Of a stretch of 64,000 nucleotides of DNA, positions 24,337 through 32,855 are shown piece by piece. The translations under genes and the position numbers were made by a program. Position 1 is the stretch's first letter; every line of letters starts with the position of its first letter. The notes beneath the pieces were generated by a model. That model was not told where the DNA came from, searched no databases, and saw only the letters and a program-made list of their open reading frames with translations. Location of the stretch: assembly GCA_017419165.1 (NCBI GenBank), contig JAFOLW010000030.1:54742-118741 (forward strand). The letters are read 5' to 3'. The stretch is from Erysipelotrichaceae bacterium (lineage in GTDB: Bacteria > Bacillota_I > Bacilli_A > Erysipelotrichales > Erysipelotrichaceae).

Positions 24337-24427
24337 GGTGAGAGCATGAAGAAATGATCTCTTGAAAACTTATGATCCGCTTCCATAGGTTTTCGTTTCC
24401 CTTGAAAGCGAGAAAGGAGATCATTTT
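24337..24427 (+). promoter_or_regulatory. Structured leader with a three-codon upstream ORF before the ABC-F gene
   Basis: A GGTGAG Shine-Dalgarno (24337-24342) precedes a tiny ORF ATG-AAG-AAA-TGA (24346-24357). Its end lies in AAATGATCTC (24352-24361), which is perfectly complementary to GAGATCATTT (24417-24426); the latter includes most of the AAAGGAGAT ribosome-binding site of the ABC-F gene. Nested inside, GAAAACTTATG (24364-24374) pairs with CATAGGTTTTC (24384-24394) with one G-U pair. The pattern is that of translational attenuation: a ribosome held on the upstream ORF would open the outer stem and free the Shine-Dalgarno. The mechanism is inferred. Confidence 0.7.
24346..24357 (+). CDS. 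Putative leader peptide Met-Lys-Lys
   Basis: A three-codon ORF with its own Shine-Dalgarno four bases upstream. Its last two sense bases and stop codon lie within the 5' arm of the stem that sequesters the ABC-F ribosome-binding site. Chance occurrence cannot be excluded, but the combination of spacing and pairing is specific. Confidence 0.45.
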   Translation: MKK

Positions 24428-24430
24428 GAC

Positions 24431-25933
24431 ATGCTTAAAACAGATGATTTAACGATCATTACACATAAGGGAAGGAAACTGCTCGAACATTTTTCTTTTG
24501 TATTGAATGAAGGCGATAAGATCGCCCTGATCGGTGAGGAGGGCAATGGCAAGTCCACGATCCTGAAGATCCTGGCGGGGATCGATGTTTCCGATTATGT
24601 CAGTATCGAAGGCAGGGTGGAAAAGGACGGGAAAGTTGGCTATCTGCCTCAGAGGATCGATCCGAACGATCTTGAAAAAGATGTTTTGTCTTATATCGAC
24701 GAACAGATGGATTATAACCGTCTGTATTCTCTGTTGGGAAAGATCGACATCGATGGACAACTGCTGGATGCCCGGCCTTTGAAGAGCCTTTCCGGCGGAG
24801 AAAAAGTGAGGATCGCCTTATTGAAGATCCTGTATGAAGACCCGGATATCCTTCTGCTGGATGAACCGAGCAACGACTTAGACCTCAAGACCCTGCTCTG
24901 GCTTGAAGATTTCATAATGAACACCCGTTTACCATTGATCTTCGTCTCTCATGATGAGACGCTTTTGGATCACTGTGCCAACGGGATCCTACATCTGGAA
25001 CAGCTCAAGCGCAAAAGCGAAGCGCATATCACATTCGCCGCCTTGCCTTATGAAGAGTATCTGGAAAGCCGGGAGATGTTCATCTCCCGCAACAACAAGA
25101 TCGCCGTCAAGGAGAAGGCACAGTTTCAAAAACAGCTGGAAAAATGGCGGAAGATCTACCAGAAGGTGGAACACCGCCAAAACACCATCTCCCGAGGCGA
25201 TCCGCACGGCGGTCAGCTCTTAAAGAAGAAGATGCACGCCGTAAAAGCGCAGGGAAGAAATCTTGAGGCAAAGAAAGAAAAGCTCACCAGGCTTTACGAA
25301 CCGGAAGAAGCGATCGATGTCTTTTTCGATGAGATACGGATGAATCCCAATAAAGTCATCCTGGACCTGAAGATCCCGGAACTGAAAGCCGGCGGGAAGA
25401 AACTGGCGGAAGAGATCTCGCTTAAAGTCTTCGGCAAAGACAAAGTCTGCATCATCGGCGATAACGGTACGGGGAAATCAACACTGATCAAGGCGATCTA
25501 TGAGGCTTTGAAAGAGAGGAAAGATATCTCCTTAGGCTATATGCCGCAGGATTACGCGGAAAAGATGGATCCGGATTCTTCCTGCATCGGTTTTCTGTGG
25601 GACGGAAAAAGCCTGGAAGGCCGAAGCAGGGTACAGACGTTCCTGGGAACGCTCAAATTCACGGCCGAAGAGATGGAACATCCTTTGTCCGGTCTTTCCG
25701 AAGGACAGAAATGCAAGCTGTTTTTTGCCAAGTTGATCCTGGACAGGAACGATGTGCTGTTGCTGGATGAACCGACCCGCAATCTTTCGCCGCTGTCCGG
25801 TCCGGCGATCCGGAAGATCCTTGATGATTTCGGCGGCTGCATCATTGCTGTCTCCCATGACCGCAAGTTCATTCAAGAGGTCGCCGACAGGCTCTGCCAG
25901 CTGCAGGACGGCAGGCTCAAAGCTCTGGACTAG
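24431..25933 (+). CDS. ABC-F family ATPase, possibly antibiotic-resistance (ribosome protection) type
   Basis: A soluble twin-ABC protein without membrane segments, 500 residues. Domain 1 has Walker A GEEGNGKSTI, signature SLSGGEKVRIA and Walker B ILLLDEPSNDLD. The interdomain linker is charged and helical (about residues 190-300), with ISRGDPHGGQLLKKKMHAVK, then domain 2 has GDNGTGKSTLI, LSEGQKCKLFFAK and [21 protein letters not shown] proteins bind the ribosomal E site; some protect against 50S antibiotics, others are translation factors. The TRNxSP form of the second Walker B region occurs in resistance-type members as I recall. The attenuator-like leader supports an antibiotic-inducible role, but drug specificity cannot be read from sequence. 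Confidence 0.88.
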   Translation: MLKTDDLTIITHKGRKLLEHFSFVLNEGDKIALIGEEGNGKSTILKILAGIDVSDYVSIEGRVEKDGKVGYLPQRIDPNDLEKDVLSYIDEQMDYNRLYSLLGKIDIDGQLLDARPLKSLSGGEKVRIALLKILYEDPDILLLDEPSNDLDLKTLLWLEDFIMNTRLPLIFVSHDETLLDHCANGILHLEQLKRKSEAHITFAALPYEEYLESREMFISRNNKIAVKEKAQFQKQLEKWRKIYQKVEHRQNTISRGDPHGGQLLKKKMHAVKAQGRNLEAKKEKLTRLYEPEEAIDVFFDEIRMNPNKVILDLKIPELKAGGKKLAEEISLKVFGKDKVCIIGDNGTGKSTLIKAIYEALKERKDISLGYMPQDYAEKMDPDSSCIGFLWDGKSLEGRSRVQTFLGTLKFTAEEMEHPLSGLSEGQKCKLFFAKLILDRNDVLLLDEPTRNLSPLSGPAIRKILDDFGGCIIAVSHDRKFIQEVADRLCQLQDGRLKALD

Positions 25934-25957
25934 GAGCTCTGCAAGGGCAGGAAAGTA

Positions 25958-25966
25958 TGCTATAAT
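25958..25966 (+). promoter_or_regulatory. Extended -10 promoter of the RNase J-like gene
   Basis: TGC followed by consensus TATAAT (25961-25966). A GGAGGA Shine-Dalgarno lies between it and the GTG start at 25996. Confidence 0.75.
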
Positions 25967-25995
25967 TTTAGATGAATTTTGGAGGAATATAATCA

Positions 25996-27666
25996 GTGCA
26001 GAAAATACGTTTAATGGCACTTGGCGGTCTTGACGAAGACGGCAAGAACATGTACCTCGTTGAAATAGACGGAGATATTTTCGTGCTGGATGCCGGATTA
26101 AAGTATCCGAGTGAGAGCGAACAGCTCGGCATCGAGTACATCATCCCCGATTTTACATATCTTCTCGAACATAAGGACAGGGTCAAAGGGATCTTCATTT
26201 CCCACGGTCATGACGATGTCATGTCGGCACTCGGTCATCTGCTCTCACAGATGGATGCCGAGGTCTATGCGACGGCTTTGACCGCCAAGATCCTGGAGGA
26301 TGATTTCAAGATCCACAAGCTGAAAAACAAACACATCCACATCATCAAGCGCAGCGATAAATTCAAGGTCGCAGGGCATGTGGTCCATACTTTCCCGGTC
26401 ATGCAGTCGATCGCCGACGGCGTCGGTTTCGCTTTTGAAACGGACTCCGGCATGATCGTCTACACATCGGAATTCATATTCGATTATGACTTCCTGAATA
26501 AGGCGTTCTCGATGGATATCAATGCGCTGTCCAATCTCGGACAGAAGAACGTCCTGGTCCTGATGTCGGAATCGACCGGTTCCAAGCGGACCGGTTATAC
26601 GGCGCCGAAACATAAGATCACCGATCATATCGAACATTATTTCGAAGAGCCTGACCGCCGTCTGCTGATCACTTTATACAGGCAGAACCTGTTCCGCATC
26701 ATGGAAGTCCTGGAACTGGCTGCCAAATACAAGAAAAAAGTCTTCTTCTATTCGGAAGAACATGTCAAGCTGCTCAAGATGGTCGATGACCTGGGTTACT
26801 ACAAGATCCCGCGTAATGTCATCATCACCAAAGAGGAATTCAACAATGATATGAAAGATGTCGTCGGTGTCATTTCCGGCTCCGGCAATCAGGTCTTCAA
26901 ACTGATGAACAACATCGCCATCGGCGAAGACAGGCTCATCGAACTTCGTCAGTCGGATATCGTCATCATCGCTTCTCCGGTCGTTCCGGGCACCGAAAAA
27001 GATGCGACGGCGATGGAGAACGACTTGTTCAAGGCCGGTGTTTCGATCGTCAAGCTCAATGCCAGGGAGATCCTGTCGATGCACGCTTCGATCGAAGACC
27101 TGAAGATGATGCTTTATCTCATCAATCCGAAATACTATCTGCCGATCAAGGGCGATTATTCCAATCTGGTCTCCAATGCCGACATCGCCGTCGACATGGG
27201 CTATACTCCGGACAAGATCATCATCCTGGACAACGGACAGTTCGCGACATTCGAAGGCAGCCGTCTGGCATCGACTTCCGATCAGATCGAACTGGAAGAC
27301 AAGGCGATCGACTCTTCGGATATGCGCAACGTTTCCGGCATGGTCTTACGTGACCGGGAAAAGCTTTCGACCGACGGTGCGATCATCTGCGGCATCGTGC
27401 TGGATTTCAAGACCAAGAAGATCATCGGCGGTCCGGATATCCAGTCAAGAGGCGTCATCTATCTCAAGGATGCCGACCATATCCTGGCCGAGATCGGCAA
27501 CATCCTGATCTCGACGATCGAGAAAAACGTTGAGAACGGTACCTATGAGAACATGCAGGTCAGGATGGAAGCCAGGGAGCTCATCTCCCGTTATGTCTTG
27601 AAGACCACGGGCAAGGCGCCGATGATCCTGCCTGCGATCGTTGAAATCAATCTGGGTGAAGAATAG
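25996..27666 (+). CDS. RNase J-family protein with degenerate active site (RNase J2-like)
   Basis: Beta-lactamase/beta-CASP ribonuclease fold, 556 residues, the usual length. It begins at a GTG with IRLMALGGLDEDGKNMYLVE. The metal site is eroded: HxHxDH is HGHDDV (Val75 in place of the last His); the NHSIPDS segment reads MQSIADG (Gln137); TGDFKFD reads TSEFIFD (Glu159); and the final HGEYR reads KGDYS (Lys385). His70, His72, Asp74 and His363 remain. Such loss is known for RNase J2 subunits that partner an active RNase J1. It probably acts as a structural or RNA-binding subunit in mRNA decay. It overlaps ftsK by one base. Confidence 0.88.
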   Translation: MQKIRLMALGGLDEDGKNMYLVEIDGDIFVLDAGLKYPSESEQLGIEYIIPDFTYLLEHKDRVKGIFISHGHDDVMSALGHLLSQMDAEVYATALTAKILEDDFKIHKLKNKHIHIIKRSDKFKVAGHVVHTFPVMQSIADGVGFAFETDSGMIVYTSEFIFDYDFLNKAFSMDINALSNLGQKNVLVLMSESTGSKRTGYTAPKHKITDHIEHYFEEPDRRLLITLYRQNLFRIMEVLELAAKYKKKVFFYSEEHVKLLKMVDDLGYYKIPRNVIITKEEFNNDMKDVVGVISGSGNQVFKLMNNIAIGEDRLIELRQSDIVIIASPVVPGTEKDATAMENDLFKAGVSIVKLNAREILSMHASIEDLKMMLYLINPKYYLPIKGDYSNLVSNADIAVDMGYTPDKIIILDNGQFATFEGSRLASTSDQIELEDKAIDSSDMRNVSGMVLRDREKLSTDGAIICGIVLDFKTKKIIGGPDIQSRGVIYLKDADHILAEIGNILISTIEKNVENGTYENMQVRMEARELISRYVLKTTGKAPMILPAIVEINLGEE

Positions 27667-30110
27667 TGGCAAGAAAAACAAAAAAAGAACTCGCGAAAAA
27701 GGAAGAAACAGCCAGGATATTCTGGCTGGTCTTTTCGTTGTTTATGGCGGTACTGATCTTCTTTACCGTCGCCAACATGGGGCCTCTGGGAACGTTTTTC
27801 AATAACTTCCTCTCTTTCCTTTTCGGCTCCTTTTACATCGTTCCGATCCTGAGCCTGTTCGCGTACGGCATCTATGTGCTGTTTTTCAAGAAGAAACATC
27901 CGAGATCGGCAAAGACGGTCAGCGGCTTATATGCCGCGAATTTCTTTGCGATCTTGCTGAACGCCTATCTGTGCAATGAATTCAGTGATTTGAAAGAACT
28001 CGGACCGTATCTGAAAAAGACGTTCTCGCTCATCCTGTCCGATCAGGCCTTGAAAGAGACCGGCGGATTGCTGGGAAATCTGTTCTATGCGTTGTTCACG
28101 TCTTTGCTGACAAGGACGGGAACGCTGATCCTGCTGATCCTGACGTTCATCGTTGCCGCCATTCTGATCGTTCCGGCGGATGTCTACAGGTCCATCTTCA
28201 CCGATGTCAAAGACTTCTCCAGTGAGCGGCACGAAGATCTTAAGCGGATCCGCGAGGAAAGAAGGATCGCGGCAGCCAAAGCGGAAGAAGAAAGAAGGGC
28301 ACGTCAGGCGGAAGAGATCGCCAGACTTGCACAGGAAGAAGAGGCCGAGAAACAAAGGAAAGCCGCTGCGATGGCCAGACTTGCCGAAGTCAAGATCGAT
28401 GAGCCGGAAACGCAGCCTAAGCCGGTCGTGAAAAAGCACGATAACGTCTTATCCAATTCTCCGACGTTCATCAATCTGAATGAAAGAGAGATCTACGGTG
28501 ATCCTTCGAAAAAGAAAGAGCCGGTCAAAGATGTCAAGACCGACATCCTGACGGAGAGGAAGAAAGAGAAGGAACAAACGCCGGTCAGTGCAGCACCGGA
28601 AAACGAAGCACCGAAAGTTCTGAGGCGGAAGAAGACGAATACGGCGTATCATCTTCCGAAACCTTATGACGAATTCCTGGATGCGCCTTCGAGCGCTTCC
28701 AGCAGTGTCAACCGGACTTCCGCATCGGTCAAGGGCGAAAGGGTCATCGAGATCCTGAAGAACTTCAATATCGATGCGCAGCTGCTGAACACCTATATCG
28801 GACCTTCCGTGACCAAGTTCGAGATCAAGCCGGATTCTTCCGTCAAGATCAACAAGATCATGAACATCTCGGACAACATCAAGATGGAACTTGCGGCAAA
28901 AGACATCCGTATCGAAGCTCCGATCCCCGGCCGAAGTGCTGTCGGTATCGAGATCCCGAATGTCGAGCCGATCCCCGTGCGCATGCTGGATCTGATCAAG
29001 AACGTTCCGTCCGACAAACGGAATGTCGAACTTCTTTTCTGTCTGGGCAAGGATCTGATGGGCAAGCCGGTCTTCTGTGACCTGGCAAAGATGCCGCACC
29101 TGCTGATCGCCGGTGCGACCGGATCGGGAAAGTCGGTATGTATCAATTCGATCATCACTTCCTTCCTGCTGAGGACCGATCCGCACAACGTCAAACTGGT
29201 CTTGGTCGACCCGAAGAAAGTCGAATTCACACCGTATAAAGATATCCCGCATCTGCTGTGGCCGATCATCGATGATTCGCAGATGGCTGCCAACATGCTG
29301 AAGAAAGTGGTCGTCATCATGGAAGACCGCTACGATGCGTTTGCGACTGCCGGTGTCCGTAACATCGAAGCTTTCAACAATTTCGTTGATGAATACAACG
29401 CCAACCTCAAGGAAGGGGAAGAGCCGATGAACAAGCTTCCGTTCATGGTCGTCATCATCGATGAGCTCGCCGATCTGATGGCGATCGCCGGCAAGGATGT
29501 CGAGCTTTCCATACAGCGTATCACGCAGCTGGCCAGAGCTTCCGGTATCCATCTGATCGTCGCGACACAGCGTCCTTCGACCGATGTCATCACCGGTCTG
29601 ATCAAGTCCAATATCCCGTCAAGGATCTCCTTTGCAGTCGCATCTTCGATCGACTCAAGAACGATCCTGGATCAGACGGGTGCGGAAAGGCTTTTGGGCA
29701 ACGGCGACATGCTGTATTATCCGCAGGGTGAAACAGCACCGATCCGTCTGCAGGGCGTCTATGTGACCGACAGGGAGATCGGAAGGATCACCTCTTATGT
29801 CAAACAGCAGGCGAAACCGGAATACGAAGATTCTTACTACGAGTTTTTGACCAATATGTCCGGAACGACCGTCATGGGTGCTTCCGGTGTCAATGCCGAT
29901 ACGCAGGATTCTCTGTATGATGATGTCGTTGAATTCGTCAAAGCGCAGCAGAAAGCTTCGACTTCTCTGCTGCAGAGAAGGTTCGGCATCGGTTACAACC
30001 GGGCCGCCCGGCTCATCGATACGCTCGAAGACCGCGGTGTGATCGGTCCGGCCAACGGTTCCAAACCGAGAGAAGTCTATCTCAAAGACGAAGAAGATGA
30101 AGAATTCTGA
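27666..30110 (+). CDS. ftsK: FtsK/SpoIIIE-type DNA translocase
   Basis: Septal DNA pump that clears the chromosome from the closing division site. The 814-residue protein starts at GTG. Four N-terminal membrane segments (about residues 15-180) are followed by an Arg/Glu/Ala-rich coiled linker (about 185-260) and a proline-poor linker, then the motor: beta domain, Walker A AGATGSGKSVCINS (Lys489), LVDPKKVEFTPY, Walker B FMVVIIDELADLMAIAG, ATQRPSTDVITGLIKSNIPSR in two blocks, and a C-terminal winged-helix gamma domain (STSLLQRRFGIGYNRAARLID) for reading oriented DNA motifs. It shares one base with the upstream RNase J-like gene. Confidence 0.96.
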   Translation: MARKTKKELAKKEETARIFWLVFSLFMAVLIFFTVANMGPLGTFFNNFLSFLFGSFYIVPILSLFAYGIYVLFFKKKHPRSAKTVSGLYAANFFAILLNAYLCNEFSDLKELGPYLKKTFSLILSDQALKETGGLLGNLFYALFTSLLTRTGTLILLILTFIVAAILIVPADVYRSIFTDVKDFSSERHEDLKRIREERRIAAAKAEEERRARQAEEIARLAQEEEAEKQRKAAAMARLAEVKIDEPETQPKPVVKKHDNVLSNSPTFINLNEREIYGDPSKKKEPVKDVKTDILTERKKEKEQTPVSAAPENEAPKVLRRKKTNTAYHLPKPYDEFLDAPSSASSSVNRTSASVKGERVIEILKNFNIDAQLLNTYIGPSVTKFEIKPDSSVKINKIMNISDNIKMELAAKDIRIEAPIPGRSAVGIEIPNVEPIPVRMLDLIKNVPSDKRNVELLFCLGKDLMGKPVFCDLAKMPHLLIAGATGSGKSVCINSIITSFLLRTDPHNVKLVLVDPKKVEFTPYKDIPHLLWPIIDDSQMAANMLKKVVVIMEDRYDAFATAGVRNIEAFNNFVDEYNANLKEGEEPMNKLPFMVVIIDELADLMAIAGKDVELSIQRITQLARASGIHLIVATQRPSTDVITGLIKSNIPSRISFAVASSIDSRTILDQTGAERLLGNGDMLYYPQGETAPIRLQGVYVTDREIGRITSYVKQQAKPEYEDSYYEFLTNMSGTTVMGASGVNADTQDSLYDDVVEFVKAQQKASTSLLQRRFGIGYNRAARLIDTLEDRGVIGPANGSKPREVYLKDEEDEEF

Positions 30111-30137
30111 GGTCCTTTCCAAGGACCTTTTTCTTTT
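30110..30137 (+). terminator. Intrinsic terminator after ftsK
   Basis: An 8-bp stem (AGGTCCTT with AAGGACCT) beginning in the stop codon, a TCC loop and a T-rich tail. Confidence 0.85.
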
Positions 30138-30250
30138 CCACGTTTTGTTGAAAACTGCGGGTGGGAAATGAGAAAAAGATGAAAAAAACACGGGAATCGT
30201 CCTTCTTTCCATGATGTTAGATTATAGATGTAACATTCGAAAGGAGGAGC

Positions 30251-30544
30251 ATGAACGGATTCTATTTGGTCGGACGCGTAGCCGGCACCCCGGAGAGAGT
30301 AGAGACCTCCAGCGGTCTGCCGCTGTGCCGTCTCAGGCTTTCCGTAAGAAAGACGTTCAAAGATCAGGAAGATGGAAATGAGATCTTTGAGGTCGTCTTG
30401 TTCCGGGGCTTGGCGGAAGAACGATATGAGGAAGGGACCTGTCTTGCCGTTTCCGGCCGTTTGTCGGCAAACAATTTCGACAAGGACGAAACGACATACT
30501 ATCATACCAACCTGATCGGTAATTCCGTGACCGTCATTTCCTGA
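30251..30544 (+). CDS. Short single-stranded DNA-binding (SSB-type OB fold) protein
   Basis: A 97-residue OB-fold protein. It opens MNGFYLVGRVAGTPERVETSSG, then PLCRLRLSVRKTF and EIFEVVLFRGLAEERYEEGTCLAVSGRLS in the SSB order (VGRL...P.....G...l.l.v.R........f...v.fg..Ae....l.KG..v.v.Gr). It stops right after the OB fold, so it has neither the glycine-rich linker nor the acidic C-terminal tip (DDxIPF type) through which replicative SSBs recruit partners. The main replicative Ssb is therefore likely encoded elsewhere; this may be a recombination- or competence-related paralogue. An AAAGGAGGAG Shine-Dalgarno precedes the ATG and a terminator follows. Confidence 0.85.
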   Translation: MNGFYLVGRVAGTPERVETSSGLPLCRLRLSVRKTFKDQEDGNEIFEVVLFRGLAEERYEEGTCLAVSGRLSANNFDKDETTYYHTNLIGNSVTVIS

Positions 30545-30547
30545 ACT

Positions 30548-30576
30548 TATCCCTGCGATGCAGGGATATTTTTTGT
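30548..30576 (+). terminator. Intrinsic terminator after the short SSB gene
   Basis: A 9-bp stem (TATCCCTGC with GCAGGGATA), GAT loop and a long T-run. Confidence 0.9.
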
Positions 30577-30640
30577 TTTTCATAGTCCGAAGAAGAACGT
30601 TCCTTCTGATAGTTGGCCATGATCGTGGGATGGAATGTAC

Positions 30641-30646
30641 TATAAT
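30641..30646 (+). promoter_or_regulatory. -10 element of ffh, six bases before the start codon
   Basis: A consensus TATAAT, then six bases, then the ffh ATG at 30653. There is no Shine-Dalgarno in the intervening bases, so ffh is probably translated from a leaderless mRNA. Confidence 0.7.
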
Positions 30647-30652
30647 ATTAGT

Positions 30653-31966
30653 ATGTTTGATTCATTACAGGAAAAATTAACCAAGACATTACGAAACGTT
30701 CAGGGCAAAGGAAAACTGTCCGAGCGCAACATGGAAGACACTTTGAAAGAGATCCGTATCGCTTTGCTGGAATCGGATGTCAATTACAAAGTCGTCAAAG
30801 ATTTTTTGGAAAAAGTTAGACAGGAGTCGATCGGTCAGGATGTATTGAACGCGGTCGAGCCGGGTCAGCTTTTGGTCAAGATCGTTCATGATCAGATCAT
30901 CGAGTTATTGGGGGACGAAGACAATTCTCTTCATTTTGCCGAGCAGGGTCTGACCAAGATCATGATCGTCGGTCTGCAAGGTACAGGTAAGACGACCCAG
31001 GCCGCCAAGCTGGCGATGCATCTGAAGAAACAAGGCAGAAGGCCTATCCTGGTCGCTGCCGATATCATCCGACCGGCGGCAATCGAACAGCTCAAAGTCC
31101 TCGGGCAGCAGATCGATGTGGAAGTTTACTCGGAAGGGACCGATGTCAAAGTCCTCGATCAGGTGGAAAGAGCCGTCGCTTATGCGGGAAAGAAGGGATA
31201 TGATACCGTATTGATCGATACGGCCGGACGTCTGCAGATCGACGAAGAGCTCATGAAGGAACTCAAGGACATCAAAGATCTCATCGGACCTGAGGAGATC
31301 CTTCTGACGGTCGATGCGATGACCGGTCAGGATATCGTCAATGTGGCGAATGCGTTCAACGATCTTCTTGCCGTGACCGGCTTGATCCTGACGAAATTCG
31401 ACGGTGATTCCAAAGGCGGTGCCGCACTTTCCGTCAAAGCAGTGACCGGTGTTCCGATCAAGTTTACCGGCGTCGGTGAAAAGATCTCCGATCTCGAGAC
31501 CTTCCATCCGGACCGCCTGGCGCAAAGGATCCTGGGCATGGGCGATGTCGTCTCCTTCGTCGAAAAGGCGCAGGAAGAGATGGACATGAAAAAGGCCGAA
31601 GAGACCGCAAACCGGCTGATGGAGGGCAAATTCACGATGGATGATCTGCTGAATTCCATCGAACAGTCCAGAAAGATGGGCCCGCTGTCTTCGATCATGC
31701 GCATGATGCCGGGCATGTCGGATATGGCCAACGCCATCAACGATGCGGATGCCGATGATCAGCTCAAACGCATCAAGGCGATCATCCAGTCGATGACACC
31801 GGCGGAGCGGGAAGATCCTTCGATCATGCGTTCCTCGCATAAACGCAGGATCGCCAAAGGTTCCGGCACCAGAGTCGAAGATGTCAACAAACTGTGCAAT
31901 CAGTACGATAAGATGAAGAAGCTTTTCAAAGGCCTTTCTTCGATGAAATCGATGTTCAAGATGTAA
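30653..31966 (+). CDS. ffh: Signal recognition particle protein Ffh (SRP54)
   Basis: GTPase that targets nascent membrane proteins to FtsY and the translocon. The 437-residue protein has the N domain (MFDSLQEKLTKTLRNVQGKG, ESDVNYKVVKDF), the G domain (IMIVGLQGTGKTTQAAKLA, VAADIIRPAAIEQL, LIDTAGRLQIDEEL, LTKFDGDSKGGAALS and KFTGVGEKISDLETF) and the methionine-rich M domain (FTMDDLLNSIEQ, IMRMMPGM, HKRRIAKGSGT). An upstream in-frame ATG at 30635 is rejected because the -10 box lies between it and 30653. It shares one base with the SRAP gene. Confidence 0.97.
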   Translation: MFDSLQEKLTKTLRNVQGKGKLSERNMEDTLKEIRIALLESDVNYKVVKDFLEKVRQESIGQDVLNAVEPGQLLVKIVHDQIIELLGDEDNSLHFAEQGLTKIMIVGLQGTGKTTQAAKLAMHLKKQGRRPILVAADIIRPAAIEQLKVLGQQIDVEVYSEGTDVKVLDQVERAVAYAGKKGYDTVLIDTAGRLQIDEELMKELKDIKDLIGPEEILLTVDAMTGQDIVNVANAFNDLLAVTGLILTKFDGDSKGGAALSVKAVTGVPIKFTGVGEKISDLETFHPDRLAQRILGMGDVVSFVEKAQEEMDMKKAEETANRLMEGKFTMDDLLNSIEQSRKMGPLSSIMRMMPGMSDMANAINDADADDQLKRIKAIIQSMTPAEREDPSIMRSSHKRRIAKGSGTRVEDVNKLCNQYDKMKKLFKGLSSMKSMFKM

Positions 31967-32508
31967 TGTGCGGACGTTATTCACTCACTTTATCGGATTC
32001 CAAAAAAGGAAAACAGATCCGTCAGAGGGCGGAAAAGCTGTCCCTGATCTATAAGGAAGGAGATATCTTTCCCGGCGATCAGGTCTTATGTATGATCCCG
32101 GCAGGTTCCAAGATCGATCTGGCGGTGATGAAATGGGGCGTCGCTTCCAGATCCTTTCTGATCAACGCCCGCTATGAGACCCTTCAGGACCGGCCGACGT
32201 TTCGGGATATGAAAGAGAAACGCTGCGCCGTCGTATCCAACGGTTTCTACGAGTGGGATAAAGACAAGAAGAAATACTATGTTCATACGGATGAGGAATT
32301 TCTCTATCTGGCATGTATCTTCAATGAGCGGAATGAACTTCTCATCCTGACGGAAGCTGCCGATGAGGACTTCGCGAAAGTCCACGACCGTTCGCCGATC
32401 GTGATGGATCAAAGCGAGATGCTCAGATTCATACACAATGAACCGGGAACGATCGCAAAAAAGGACCTGGTCTTCGAGACGGAAGAGGATGAATTGAAAT
32501 TGTTTTAA
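31966..32508 (+). CDS. SOS response-associated peptidase (SRAP/YedK/HMCES family)
   Basis: Protein that covalently caps abasic sites in single-stranded DNA. Cys2 becomes the N-terminal nucleophile after Met removal (MCGRYSLTLS). Other family sites are visible: LINARYETLQDRPTFRD (the Asn-Ala-Arg-x-Glu motif), CAVVSNGFYEWDKD (the catalytic Glu) and VHDRSPIVM (the HDRMP motif, with Ser for Met). At 180 residues it is shorter than the roughly 220 of YedK, mainly in the first third. It shares one base with the ffh stop codon and is therefore coupled to ffh expression, an odd pairing for a DNA repair gene. Confidence 0.9.
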   Translation: MCGRYSLTLSDSKKGKQIRQRAEKLSLIYKEGDIFPGDQVLCMIPAGSKIDLAVMKWGVASRSFLINARYETLQDRPTFRDMKEKRCAVVSNGFYEWDKDKKKYYVHTDEEFLYLACIFNERNELLILTEAADEDFAKVHDRSPIVMDQSEMLRFIHNEPGTIAKKDLVFETEEDELKLF

Positions 32509-32509
32509 G

Positions 32510-32547
32510 GAGTCAAGTAAAAATACTTGACTCTTATGTTTTTTTAT
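32510..32547 (+). terminator. Intrinsic terminator after the SRAP gene
   Basis: A perfect 10-bp stem (GAGTCAAGTA with TACTTGACTC), AAAA loop and T-rich tail. The right arm contains TTGACT (32527-32532), which is 17 bases from a weak AATCAT and may be the -35 of rpsP. Confidence 0.85.
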
Positions 32548-32585
32548 GTAATCATAGTAAGGCAGATTAAATACAGGAGGTTATT

Positions 32586-32855
32586 ATGGTAAAACTGAGA
32601 TTAAAGAGAATGGGCGCTAAGAAGGTTCCTTTCTACCGTATCGTCGCTGCCGATGCGAAATCCCGCAGAGACGGCAGAGATATCGATACGATCGGTACTT
32701 ATGATCCGACGAAGCAGCCTGCGATCGTAAACATTGACGAAGAAAAAGCAATTGAATGGTTAAATAAAGGCGCTGTACCTACGGACACCGTTCGCAACCT
32801 TCTTTCCAAGAACGGTACGATGGCTAAGTATAACGATTCCAAGAAAAACAAATAA
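32586..32855 (+). CDS. rpsP: Small ribosomal subunit protein bS16
   Basis: A 30S assembly protein of 89 residues. The N terminus [20 protein letters not shown] is diagnostic, followed by [39 protein letters not shown] and the [10 protein letters not shown] segment. It is preceded by a CAGGAGG Shine-Dalgarno and shares one base with khpA. This is the usual rpsP-khpA-rimM-trmD-rplS order of Bacillota, except that a terminator and a new promoter separate rimM. Confidence 0.98.
   Translation: MVKLRLKRMGAKKVPFYRIVAADAKSRRDGRDIDTIGTYDPTKQPAIVNIDEEKAIEWLNKGAVPTDTVRNLLSKNGTMAKYNDSKKNK

Noticed and set aside
25996..27666. Frameshift or pseudogene in the RNase J-like gene
   Set aside because: The frame is intact and full length with conserved fold blocks; the lost ligands look like selected divergence rather than decay.
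28449..29552. Open frame of 367 codons on the - strand inside ftsK
   Set aside because: It is a mirror of the ftsK codon pattern (frequent GAT/GAC and ATC produce open antisense frames). The encoded sequence is Arg/Asp-rich without family motifs, and ftsK itself is unmistakable.
30635..30652. Upstream ATG for ffh
   Set aside because: The TATAAT -10 box lies between it and the ATG at 30653, which begins the conserved Ffh sequence.
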